Shown here in pieces: positions 25,644-33,146 of a stretch of 56,911 bases of DNA (position 1 is the stretch's first letter; the number at the start of each line of letters is the position of its first letter). The translations under genes were made by a program, and so were the position numbers. Under the pieces are notes generated by a model. The model was not told the origin of the DNA. It worked only from the letters and a program-made list of their open reading frames with translations, and searched no databases. The DNA comes from Actinorugispora endophytica (lineage in GTDB: Bacteria; Actinomycetota; Actinomycetes; Streptosporangiales; Streptosporangiaceae): contig NZ_SNYN01000009.1 in assembly GCF_004363075.1 (NCBI RefSeq), positions 1 to 56,911 on the forward strand. Reading direction: 5' to 3'.

Positions 25644-26561
25644 GTGACGGAGACCGGGGTACTCACAGCCCGCGGGTTCAGGCCGCTGGCCGGACCCTTC
25701 GCACGCTGGGCGGAGCGCAGGGGGACGACCGCGGCCGCCACGGGCCGGGCCGGACTCGTCCTCACCGCCGTCGCGGCCGTCTGGTTCAGCTCCGGAACAC
25801 CGCGCGACTCCCTGATCGGCTCGGGGTTCCTCGCCCTGGTCCTGTTCGCGGACGCCGCCGGGGACCGGTTGTGGTCGGAGTCGGGGCCGCGCGACGCCCT
25901 CACCGCGTGGAGCACGACGGTCCTGACGCACCTGCGCGAATGCGTCCTCTACGTCGGCCTGGCGGCCGGGGCGGTCGCGGCCGGGGCCGCCGACGCCTGG
26001 GTCTGGGCGGCCGGGGCGCTGATCGCGCGGGCGCTGCACGGGTCCGCGCTGTCGGCGCGGGCGGCACGGGCGGCCGGAGCGGGTGCCGCGCCCCGGGACT
26101 CCGCCGCGTCCGAGGCCGGGCGCCTCTCCCCGATCGACGTGGTGGACCCCAGCCGGAGCGGCCGCGCCCCGGCGGACCCGTCGTTCACCGCCGAGCTGCT
26201 GGGCGACGCCGAACCGGAGCCCGTGGACAACGGCCGCCGGGACGCTCCCATCCGCATCCGCACGACCCCGCCGCCCAGGGGCGGTGGGCTGACGCCGCTC
26301 AGGAGCGTCTCCGCGGGCGCGGGATCGTCGAGAAAGGACCGGAACACGACGGGCCGGGTCCCAATCCGTATCCGGACCCCGAAGGCCGGACACGGCCTCA
26401 TGCGGGCGCTCACGGCCTTCGCCTCGTCCGAACGCTTCCTTGTGGTTGCCGTCACGGTAACGATTTGGGATGCATCGGTGACCTTCATCGCACTGGTCGT
26501 CGGGTCCGTCATCGCGTTGGCGGTCGGCGCGGCGACGGACTCCCTCCGACACGCTCCCTGA
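25644..26561 (+). CDS. Membrane protein, degenerate CDP-alcohol-phosphotransferase-like, first part of a split DUF5941-type protein
   Basis: 305 residues from a GTG at 25644 (an in-frame ATG at 25602 is an alternative). Helices occur at AGLVLTAVAAVWFS, LIGSGFLALVLFADAAGDRL and ECVLYVGLAAGAVAAGAA. A long hydrophilic Arg/Pro linker follows, then a last membrane region FLVVAVTVTIWDASVTFIALVVGSVIAL. From memory the layout resembles the front part of large actinobacterial DUF5941 proteins. The usual CDP-alcohol motif DxxDGxxAR is not intact (FADAAGDRL instead). The linker repeats PIRIRT twice, at about residues 200 and 240. Function unknown. It lies nine bases before the next gene, so the two are probably co-expressed. 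Confidence 0.6.
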   Translation: MTETGVLTARGFRPLAGPFARWAERRGTTAAATGRAGLVLTAVAAVWFSSGTPRDSLIGSGFLALVLFADAAGDRLWSESGPRDALTAWSTTVLTHLRECVLYVGLAAGAVAAGAADAWVWAAGALIARALHGSALSARAARAAGAGAAPRDSAASEAGRLSPIDVVDPSRSGRAPADPSFTAELLGDAEPEPVDNGRRDAPIRIRTTPPPRGGGLTPLRSVSAGAGSSRKDRNTTGRVPIRIRTPKAGHGLMRALTAFASSERFLVVAVTVTIWDASVTFIALVVGSVIALAVGAATDSLRHAP

Positions 26562-26569
26562 GGCCGACC

Positions 26570-27232
26570 ATGACTCCGAACCCGCGACCGACGCCCGCTT
26601 CCGGACAGGTCACCACCCTTCCCGACCTGCGGTTCCTGCGCGACGACGGTCATCTGAGCGCGGGGATCGGCACCCTCGTCCAGGGGGCGCTGCCGCCGTT
26701 CCTGCCGGCGCTCGCGGGAATCCTGGTGATGGGGGTGCTCCTGGCCACCGGCCTCGGCGACCTGACCGGGATCACCCTGTTCGCCCCCGCGGCGGCGCTC
26801 CTGCTCTCGGGGGTGGCCTCGGGGCACCCGCACGACGGGCGGTTTGATTGGATAGTGCCGCCGCTGCTGCGCGGAGCGGAGTACCTTTACCTGCTCGCGC
26901 TCGGATACGGTGCAGGCGTACCGGGTCCCATGGTGTTCGCGCTCATCGCGGTGGTCGTCCTCCACCACGCCTCCGCAGTGCGCCGGGCCCGCTGCGGCGT
27001 CCCGCCATCCGAATGGGCCATGCGGGCGATGCTGGGCTGGGACGGCCGGATGCTCGTGGTCGCGGCCGGGGGTGTAATGGGATGGTTCCCGTTCGCCTAC
27101 GGCCTGCTCGCGGGCTATCTGGCGGTGGTGCTCGTATGGGAGTCCGCCACGAGCTGGCTCGCGACCCCCGTCACGGCGGCGGCGGACGGACCGGACAACG
27201 AATCAGGAGGCGTGGACGCCTCCGCAGTCTGA
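26570..27232 (+). CDS. DUF5941-like membrane protein
   Basis: 220 residues from an ATG at 26570, eight bases after the previous stop. About five hydrophobic segments are visible: FLPALAGILVMGVLLATGLG, ITLFAPAAALLLSGVAS, YLYLLALGYGAGVPGPMVFA, MLVVAAGGVMGWFPFAYGLL and AGYLAVVLVWESATSWL. The block FDWIVPPLLRGAEYLYLLAL followed by LGWDGRMLVV matches what I remember of the DUF5941 domain, which accompanies CDP-alcohol phosphotransferases in Streptomyces and relatives. Biochemical role unknown. It sits directly upstream of the nucleotidyltransferase gene in the same operon. Confidence 0.65.
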   Translation: MTPNPRPTPASGQVTTLPDLRFLRDDGHLSAGIGTLVQGALPPFLPALAGILVMGVLLATGLGDLTGITLFAPAAALLLSGVASGHPHDGRFDWIVPPLLRGAEYLYLLALGYGAGVPGPMVFALIAVVVLHHASAVRRARCGVPPSEWAMRAMLGWDGRMLVVAAGGVMGWFPFAYGLLAGYLAVVLVWESATSWLATPVTAAADGPDNESGGVDASAV

Positions 27233-27248
27233 AGAGGAAGGCGCCTAC

Positions 27249-27980
27249 ATGCTCGGTATGGTTCTGGCCGCGGGAGCGGGCCGTCGCCTGCGCCCGTACA
27301 CCGACACCCTGCCCAAGGCCCTGGTGCCGGTCGACGGCGAGACGACCATCATGGACATCTCGCTGCGTAACCTGGCCGCCGCCGGCCTCACCGACGTGGT
27401 CGTCGTCGTGGGCTACCGCGCCGAGGCCGTCGAGGAGCGCAAGGAGGCGCTGGAGCGCCGCCACGGCGTGAAGATCACCACGGTCTTCAACGACAAGGCC
27501 GAGGTGTGGAACAACGCCTACTCGCTGTGGACCGCCCGCGACCACTTCGCCGAGGGCGTCCTTCTCGTCAACGGTGACACCGTCCACCCGGTCGGCGTCG
27601 AGGAAACGCTATTCGCCGCACGCGGACCAGAACTCCTCCTCGCGGTGGACAACGTGAAAACACTGGCGGACGAGGAGATGAAGGTGACCCTGGACGACTC
27701 GGGGCACCTCAGGCGGATCACCAAGCTGATGGACCCCGCCACGGCCGCGGGCGAGTACATCGGCGCCACCCTCATCGAGGGCGGCATCGCCGGCCGGCTG
27801 GCCGACGCGCTCAAGGCCACCTGGGAGCGCGACCCCGACCTGTACTACGAGGACGGCTACCAGGAGCTCGTCGACCGGGGCGGCAAGATCGCCGTGGCGC
27901 CGATCGGCGAGGTCGAATGGGTCGAGGTCGACAACCACGACGACCTCGCCCGCGCGCGGGAGATCGCATGCCGCTACTAG
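27249..27980 (+). CDS. Sugar/polyol-phosphate nucleotidyltransferase (NTP_transferase family)
   Basis: 243-residue GT-A-like nucleotidyltransferase. The signature LAAGAGRRLRPYTDTLPKA (6-24) supplies the NTP loop and catalytic Lys23, and Asp110 in LLVNGDTVHP is the metal ligand. The size and the phosphocholine/inositol-phosphate-cytidylyltransferase look suggest CTP use, but this is not provable by eye. Next to a glycerol-1-phosphate-dehydrogenase-like gene and a CDP-alcohol phosphotransferase, it most likely makes a CDP-alcohol from the phosphate produced by the dehydrogenase. The ATG at 27249 has GAGGAAGG upstream. The stop overlaps the following gene by 13 bases. Confidence 0.82.
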   Translation: MLGMVLAAGAGRRLRPYTDTLPKALVPVDGETTIMDISLRNLAAAGLTDVVVVVGYRAEAVEERKEALERRHGVKITTVFNDKAEVWNNAYSLWTARDHFAEGVLLVNGDTVHPVGVEETLFAARGPELLLAVDNVKTLADEEMKVTLDDSGHLRRITKLMDPATAAGEYIGATLIEGGIAGRLADALKATWERDPDLYYEDGYQELVDRGGKIAVAPIGEVEWVEVDNHDDLARAREIACRY

Positions 27981-29035
27981 CCCGGATGCTCGCCTCCCCC
28001 CTCGCGATCGACGTGCGCCGGGGAGCGATCGCCGACCTCGGCGTTCTGCTCGCCGACCGGCGCATCGCGAACGAGGGGCGGATCGCGGTGGCGGTCGGTC
28101 CGGGGCAGGGCGCGCAGATCGCGGCCGACCTCGACCTGCCCAACTGCGAGGTGTTCCGGGTCGAGAACGGGAGCGTGGACGCCGCGACCGAGCTCGGCAA
28201 GAAGCTGCGCGCCGGGGCGTACGAGGCCGTCGCCGGGATCGGCGGCGGCAGGACCATCGACGTCACCAAGTTCGCCGCGACCATGGCCGGGATCCCGATG
28301 GTGGCGGTCGCCACCAACCTCTCCCACGACGGAATCGCGTCCCCGGTGAGCTCGCTCGAGCACGAGAGCGGCAAGGGCTCCTACGGCGTCACCATGCCGA
28401 TCGCGGTCGTCGTGGACGTGGACTACGTGCGCTCGGGGCCCGAGCGCCTGGTCCGCTCCGGGATCGGCGACGCCATCAGCAACCTGTCCGCGATCGCCGA
28501 CTGGGAGCTGGCCGGCCAGGAGATGGGCGAGCCGGTGGACGGGATGGCCGTCACCTTCGCCCGGGTCGCCGCCGAGGCGCTCCTGCACCGCCCCGACTCC
28601 ATCGACTCCCAGGAGTTCCTGACCGCGCTGGCCGAGGCGCTGGTGCTGTCGGGCATGGCGATGTCGGTGGCCGGGTCCAGCAGGCCCGCCAGCGGCGCCT
28701 GCCACGAGATCCTGCACGCCGTCGACCAGCTCTACCCGGGGACCAGCAACCACGGGGAGCTGGCCGGGATCGGCGCGCTCTACGCCTACTTCCTGCGCGT
28801 GCGCCACCTGGGGCGGGGGCAGGAGCGGTTCGACGACGTCCGCGCCTGCCTGCTCCGCCACGAGCTGCCGACCCGGCCCGAGGAGATCGGGCTGGACGAG
28901 GAGCGGTTCGCGCGCGCCGTGGCGCTCGCGCCCTCCACCCGTCCGGGGCGCTACACGATCCTGGAACACCTGAACCTAAACGATGACGAGATCAGGCGGA
29001 GTGTCCGTGACTATGTCCAAACCCTCGGTCACTGA
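27968..29035 (+). CDS. Iron/zinc-containing alcohol dehydrogenase, glycerol-1-phosphate dehydrogenase-like
   Basis: 355-residue member of the group III metal-dependent dehydrogenases, nearest by motif to sn-glycerol-1-phosphate dehydrogenase/AraM. The nucleotide site is AGIGGGRTIDVTKFAA (89-104) and the substrate loop TNLSHDGIASP (117-127). Probable metal ligands are Asp168 (GIGDAISN), His246 (CHEILHA) and His262 (NHGE). It likely reduces a keto-phosphate such as dihydroxyacetone phosphate to a polyol phosphate with NAD(P)H. The ATG at 27968 lies inside the end of the nucleotidyltransferase gene, giving tight coupling. The phosphonate-pathway reductases of the same superfamily are an alternative, but no PEP mutase gene is in the window. 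Confidence 0.82.
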   Translation: MPLLARMLASPLAIDVRRGAIADLGVLLADRRIANEGRIAVAVGPGQGAQIAADLDLPNCEVFRVENGSVDAATELGKKLRAGAYEAVAGIGGGRTIDVTKFAATMAGIPMVAVATNLSHDGIASPVSSLEHESGKGSYGVTMPIAVVVDVDYVRSGPERLVRSGIGDAISNLSAIADWELAGQEMGEPVDGMAVTFARVAAEALLHRPDSIDSQEFLTALAEALVLSGMAMSVAGSSRPASGACHEILHAVDQLYPGTSNHGELAGIGALYAYFLRVRHLGRGQERFDDVRACLLRHELPTRPEEIGLDEERFARAVALAPSTRPGRYTILEHLNLNDDEIRRSVRDYVQTLGH

Positions 29036-29783
29036 GGTCCGGGCCGGCGGACAGCCGGAGGGCATCAAGGAGCGGGTCAACGAGGAGCACTGGGCCGGTC
29101 GCCTCTACATGCGCGACATCTCGCCCTACCTGAGCACGTTCTTCGTCCGCCTGGGCGTGCCGCCGAACCCGATCACCTACCTGATGATGGCGTTCGGGGT
29201 GCTCGCCGGGGTCACGCTGGCCTTCGGCGGGCTGTGGTCGGCGCTGGCGGCGGCCGTCCTCATCCAGGTCTACCTGCTGCTGGACTGCTCCGATGGTGAG
29301 GTCGCCCGGTTCACCGGCCGCACCAGCGTCGCGGGGATCTACCTGGACCGCATCGGCCACTACCTGTCCGAGATCGCCCTGCTCATCGGGCTCGGCATCC
29401 GCGCCCAGGGGGAGTTCGAGGCGGGCGGCTGGGTGATAGCGGGGATGGCGGCGGCGATCGGCGCCGCGCTGATCAAGGTCGAGACGGACAACGTGGTGGT
29501 GGCCAGGGCGAAGGCGGGGCTGGGCGAGCACGTGTCGGAGGCGGCCATGCGGCCGCGTTCGGCGGGGCTGAGCCTGGCCCGCAGACTGGCCTCGGCGCTG
29601 CGCTTCCACCGGATCATCCAGGCGGTCGAGCTGTCCCTGCTGGTGGTCGCGGTCGCCGTCGTGGACGCCGTCCGAGGGGACCTGCTCGCCACCCAGGTGC
29701 TGGTCGCGGTGTGCGTCGCGGTCGCGGCCCTGCAGACGGTGCTGCACCTGGTCAGCATTCTGGCCTCGCGCCGCCTCCAGTAG
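29007..29783 (+). CDS. CDP-alcohol phosphotransferase with Asp-to-His change in the DG...AR motif
   Basis: Integral membrane enzyme that uses a CDP-alcohol and a hydroxyl acceptor to make a phosphodiester. 258 residues from a GTG at 29007 (ATG at 29013 also possible), overlapping the dehydrogenase by 29 bases. The motif reads Asp93-x2-Asp96-Gly97-x2-Ala100-Arg101-x8-Gly110-x3-Asp114-x3-His118. The family normally has Asp at the last position, which acts as the base. An N-terminal amphipathic stretch ERVNEEHWAGRLYMRDISPY precedes five or six membrane helices (for example PITYLMMAFGVLAGVTLAFG). The partner enzymes upstream should provide its CDP-substrate. The acceptor is unknown. Confidence 0.85.
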   Translation: MTMSKPSVTEVRAGGQPEGIKERVNEEHWAGRLYMRDISPYLSTFFVRLGVPPNPITYLMMAFGVLAGVTLAFGGLWSALAAAVLIQVYLLLDCSDGEVARFTGRTSVAGIYLDRIGHYLSEIALLIGLGIRAQGEFEAGGWVIAGMAAAIGAALIKVETDNVVVARAKAGLGEHVSEAAMRPRSAGLSLARRLASALRFHRIIQAVELSLLVVAVAVVDAVRGDLLATQVLVAVCVAVAALQTVLHLVSILASRRLQ

Positions 29784-29897
29784 GGGCGGCTGTTCCCGGT
29801 TCCGCCGGTTTCCAACCCCGGTTGATGCGGTCGTTACCGGGTTCATGCGATCGTTGGACTCTATTGGTCGGTTATCCATCTCGACGAACGGTTGTCG

Positions 29898-30908
29898 ATG
29901 AGCAGTTCGGTCTCCCCACACGCGTCGCGGCAGAGCGCGGCGCCCGCCCAGTCAGTCGTGTCCCCCCAGGACGCGCCGCCGCACGGGGGACCGCTGTCGG
30001 CGGAAGGTGAACGGCACGAGTCCGGTGAACGGCGCGGGGGTGCGCAGCGGTTGAAGATCTCCTGTGTCCTGTTGACGATGGGCAACCGCCCGGCCGAACT
30101 GCGCAGGGCCATCGACAGCGTGTTCGACCAGGAGGGCGTCGACATCGAGGTGATCGTCGTCGGGAACGGCTCGGACCTGCCGGAGCTGGGCGACCGGGTG
30201 ACCACGCTGCGGCTGCCCGAGAACGTCGGCATCCCGGCGGGGCGCAACGAGGGCGTCAGGATCAGCAGCGGCGAGATCGTCCTGTTCCTCGACGACGACG
30301 GCTGGTACCGCTCGCGGGACCTGGCCCGGCACGTGCACGACCGCTTCGCCGCGGATCCGGGGCTGGGCGCGCTGTCGTTCCGGATCGCCGACCCCGACGG
30401 CGGCCCCGACCAGCGGCGGCACGTGCCGCGGCTGCGGGTGGGCGACCCCCGGCGGTCCAGCAGGGTGACCACCTTCCTGGGCGGCGCCTCGGCGGTCCGG
30501 CGGACCGCCTTCGACCAGGGCGGCGGCCTTCCCGGAGCGTTCTTCTACGCGCACGAGGAGACCGACCTGGCCTGGCGCATCCTGGACGCGGGCTTCCACA
30601 TCGAGTACGACGCCGAGGCGGTCATGTACCACCCGGCCGTCGCCCCGACCCGGCACGCGGACTTCTACCGGCTCAACGCCCGCAACCGGGTCTGGCTGGC
30701 CCGGCGCAACCTGCCCTGGCCGCTGGCACTGGCCTACCTGGGCACCTGGGTGGGGATGACGGTGCTGCGCGAGCGCTCGGGGGCCGCCCTGCGCGCCTGG
30801 TTCGCGGGCTTCGGCGAGGGGTGGCGCCAGGACGCGGGGGAGCGCGCCCCGATCAAGTGGTCCACCGCGTGGCGGATGACCAGGGACGGCCGCCCGCCCG
30901 TCATCTGA
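29898..30908 (+). CDS. Family 2 glycosyltransferase (rhamnosyl/galactofuranosyl type)
   Basis: 336 residues from an ATG at 29898. After a Ser/Ala-rich head of about 50 residues comes a GT-A domain: KISCVLLTMGNRPAELRRAI, the nucleotide pocket VVGNGSDLP, LPENVGIPAGRNEGVRISSG and the DxD region FLDDDGWY. The C-terminal YAHEETDLAWRILDAGF and YHPAVAPTRHADFYRL resemble the Wzx-cluster GT2 enzymes that add deoxysugars. One hydrophobic stretch (LPWPLALAYLGTWVGMTVL) may anchor it. It closes the exporter/CDP-alcohol operon. A terminator hairpin follows. Confidence 0.85.
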   Translation: MSSSVSPHASRQSAAPAQSVVSPQDAPPHGGPLSAEGERHESGERRGGAQRLKISCVLLTMGNRPAELRRAIDSVFDQEGVDIEVIVVGNGSDLPELGDRVTTLRLPENVGIPAGRNEGVRISSGEIVLFLDDDGWYRSRDLARHVHDRFAADPGLGALSFRIADPDGGPDQRRHVPRLRVGDPRRSSRVTTFLGGASAVRRTAFDQGGGLPGAFFYAHEETDLAWRILDAGFHIEYDAEAVMYHPAVAPTRHADFYRLNARNRVWLARRNLPWPLALAYLGTWVGMTVLRERSGAALRAWFAGFGEGWRQDAGERAPIKWSTAWRMTRDGRPPVI

Positions 30909-30920
30909 CCCGGACACGGG

Positions 30921-30959
30921 GAAGGGGCCAGGACCGCATCAGGCGGTCCGGGCCCCTTC
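30921..30959. terminator. Bidirectional hairpin between GT2 and nitroreductase
   Basis: AAGGGGCC..GGACCGC (30922-30938) pairs with GCGGTCC..GGCCCCTT (30942-30958) around an A bulge and a short loop. It lies between convergent genes. Confidence 0.7.
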
Positions 30960-30972
30960 GCGCGGGGGCGTC

Positions 30973-31584
30973 CTACAGCTGGGTCACGACGTCCTCGTAG
31001 TCCAGGCGGGGCAGGCGGTCGAACCAGGGGTTCTCGCCGGGCCTGCCGATGTTGACCACGACCAGGGACCGGTACCGGCCCTCGGGGAAGAACTCGGCGT
31101 CGACCGCGGCGGCGTCGAAACCGGTCATGGGGCCGGCGGCCAGTCCGGCGGCGCGCACGCCCAGGATGAAGTAGCCGACCTGGAGCGAGGCGTTGAGCCG
31201 CGCGGTGGAGTAGCGGTTGTCGGCGTCGCCCGCGAACGCGTCCTTGACCATCTGCTCCCGGACGGGGAAGAAGCGGCCCGCGAGCTCGTGGAAGTCGGAG
31301 TCGGCCGACAGGATCGCGGTGAGCGGCGCGGACAGGGTCTTGGCCCTGTTGCCCTCCGCCATGTGTCGCACGAGGCGCTCGCGGCTCTCGCGGGTGCGCA
31401 GCAGCGTGATCCGCAGCGGCTGGGTGTTCATGGCGGTCGGGGCGTACTTCACCAGGTCGTGGATCGCGCGGACCTGCTCGTCGGTCACCGGTTCCGCGCT
31501 GAAGCTGTTCGCGCTCCGGGCGTGGCGGAACAGGAGGTCCTGGGCGTCCTTGGCGAGTTCCAGCGGCTCTGGGGTGGAGGACAT
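30973..31584 (-). CDS. Nitroreductase-family protein (RutE/HadB type)
   Basis: 203-residue FMN-binding oxidoreductase. Key blocks are FRHARSANSFSAEPVTDEQV, KYAPTAMNTQPLRITLLR and LGVRAAGLAAGPMTGFD, with the C-terminal VVVNIGRPGENPWFDRLPRL. These are close to the malonic semialdehyde reductase branch (RutE), but no other pyrimidine-degradation gene is near, so the substrate is unknown. The ATG at 31584 is preceded by AGGGAAAG; an in-frame upstream ATG at 31623 is less likely. The region upstream (31625-31700) is notably AT-rich and probably holds the promoter. Confidence 0.88.
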   Translation of the reverse strand: MSSTPEPLELAKDAQDLLFRHARSANSFSAEPVTDEQVRAIHDLVKYAPTAMNTQPLRITLLRTRESRERLVRHMAEGNRAKTLSAPLTAILSADSDFHELAGRFFPVREQMVKDAFAGDADNRYSTARLNASLQVGYFILGVRAAGLAAGPMTGFDAAAVDAEFFPEGRYRSLVVVNIGRPGENPWFDRLPRLDYEDVVTQL

Positions 31585-31760
31585 GTTTCTTTCCCTGTGG
31601 GTGAGAGGTCGTGGGACGGTCACCCGTCCAAAACTTCTCTTCCAGGGAAACTATTCCACTTGCTAAATATGGTTGGTCTCACATAGGCCCAGATCAGAGG
31701 CGGTGGCCTTGGTGTCGGCCTCCCCGACCGGGCGCGGCGGGAGCACCGGCGTCGGGATCG

Positions 31761-32981
31761 TCACCCCCGGGGGAGGGAGGACCGGGAGCGCGGTCCGGCC
31801 TGCCGGGGCAGCTCGGGGCGGACCGCCCCGCCGGACTCCCCGCGCTCGCGCCGGACGAAGGTCGGCGACTGCTGCGGCCGGGGACTCCGCGCCCACTCCT
31901 CCAGAGTGCGTACGAACACCTCCGCCTGGGACGGCCAGTGGAAGCGGGCGCGCGCGATCGCGTGCCCGGCGCGCGCGTACGCCGAACGCAGCCGCCCGTC
32001 GCCGCGCAGCCGGAGGACCGCGGCCGCGGCCGCCTCCGGGTCGCCGAACGGCACGACGGTTCCGCAGGGCCCCTGCGGCTGGTCGGACACCAGCGCCCGC
32101 GTCGCCGGATCAGGGGTGGTCACCACGGGGATCCCGTGCGCCATGTACTCCACCACCCGGGTCGGCGGCTCGTGCCGGCGCAGCCCCGAGTCGGGCGGCA
32201 GGCACAGCCCGGCGGTGGCTCCGCTGATCAGACGCAGTGCCTGGTCGTTGGGAAGGAAGCCGTACCAGCGGATCGAGTCCTCCCGCTGGGCCTGGCGCAG
32301 CAGCGCGCGGACCGGCGGATCGGCCGGGCCGACCACCTCCAGCGACACCCCGCGCGCCCGCAGGAGCCGGCCCGTCGCGACCAGTTCGGCGGCGCCCCGC
32401 TCCGTCGAGAGCCGGCCGAGGTACACCACCCGGTCGGTTCCCGGCGGACGGGCGGGGGCCTCCGGCACGACGGTGGTGTTGGGTACGACCGGGTGGTCGC
32501 CCGCGAACCGGTCGCGGTAGCCCTCCTCGGCGAGCAGCAGCCGCACCCGGCGCTCGGCCGCGCGCTCCAGCACCCGGACCAGCGGCCCCAGCGGGCGGCG
32601 CAGCGGCAGGGGCACCCACTCCTTGGCGGGCAGCGCGGCCGCGAGGTCGTCGTGCACGTCCCACACGGTGACGGGGCGCCGCCCCGGCAGGGCCATCAGG
32701 AGTTCGGGGTCGTGCACGAGCAGGAGGTCGGCCTCGGCGGCGTGCTCGGCGAGCACCGACCGGGCCGCCCGCAGCGCGGCGAGCCGCCGGCGGCCCCGGG
32801 CGCGGGGCAGGTCGACCGCGATGACCTCGGGCCACGGGGTCACGCCCCGGGCTCGGAACGGCGCGGCGTAGGTGACGGTGTGCCCCGCGTCCAGCAGCGA
32901 GCGGATCTGCCGGTGCAGAATGCGCGCGTCCTGCGGATGGTGGACCACCGTGGCCACGAGTACGTGCATGTCCGGCTTCAC
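31761..32981 (-). CDS. GT-B family glycosyltransferase (family 4-like)
   Basis: 406 residues. N-terminal HVLVATVVHHPQDARILHRQ and VWDVHDDLAAALPAKEWVP resemble GT4 enzymes acting on lipid-linked or cytosolic sugar acceptors. The C-terminal nucleotide-sugar domain has VVYLGRLSTERGAAELV and, in place of the usual ExxxxG motif, PPTRVVEYMAHGIPVVTT with a conserved Glu. The GTG at 32981 follows AGAGG by five bases; an ATG at 32969 is the alternative. The tail of about 50 residues is Arg/Pro-rich and not conserved in the family. It lies downstream of the nucleotide-sugar dehydrogenase gene on the same strand, after a hairpin. Confidence 0.85.
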   Translation of the reverse strand: MKPDMHVLVATVVHHPQDARILHRQIRSLLDAGHTVTYAAPFRARGVTPWPEVIAVDLPRARGRRRLAALRAARSVLAEHAAEADLLLVHDPELLMALPGRRPVTVWDVHDDLAAALPAKEWVPLPLRRPLGPLVRVLERAAERRVRLLLAEEGYRDRFAGDHPVVPNTTVVPEAPARPPGTDRVVYLGRLSTERGAAELVATGRLLRARGVSLEVVGPADPPVRALLRQAQREDSIRWYGFLPNDQALRLISGATAGLCLPPDSGLRRHEPPTRVVEYMAHGIPVVTTPDPATRALVSDQPQGPCGTVVPFGDPEAAAAAVLRLRGDGRLRSAYARAGHAIARARFHWPSQAEVFVRTLEEWARSPRPQQSPTFVRRERGESGGAVRPELPRQAGPRSRSSLPRG

Positions 32982-33110
32982 CTGAACCTCTCGCTGCCCG
33001 CCCGGACAGGGTCGAACGCCTATCGGTTCAGGCTAGAAGGCGAGTTGGACGGCCGGTGAAAAGCCGGGTGACGCGCGGGCGTGGAGCGGATGAACCCCAA
33101 GGGGCGTCAT

Positions 33111-33138
33111 CGGGCGGGCGCCTCCCGGAGCCCGCCCG
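33111..33138 (-). terminator. Hairpin after the UDP-ManNAc dehydrogenase gene
   Basis: CGGGCGGGC (33111-33119) pairs with GCCCGCCCG (33130-33138) nine bases before the stop of the minus-strand dehydrogenase gene at 33147. Confidence 0.55.
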
Positions 33139-33146
33139 GCGGGCGG

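Noticed and set aside
27968-29783. The nucleotidyltransferase/dehydrogenase/phosphotransferase trio as a phosphonate cluster
   Set aside because: The defining PEP mutase gene is absent from the window, so the phosphonate reading has no positive support here.
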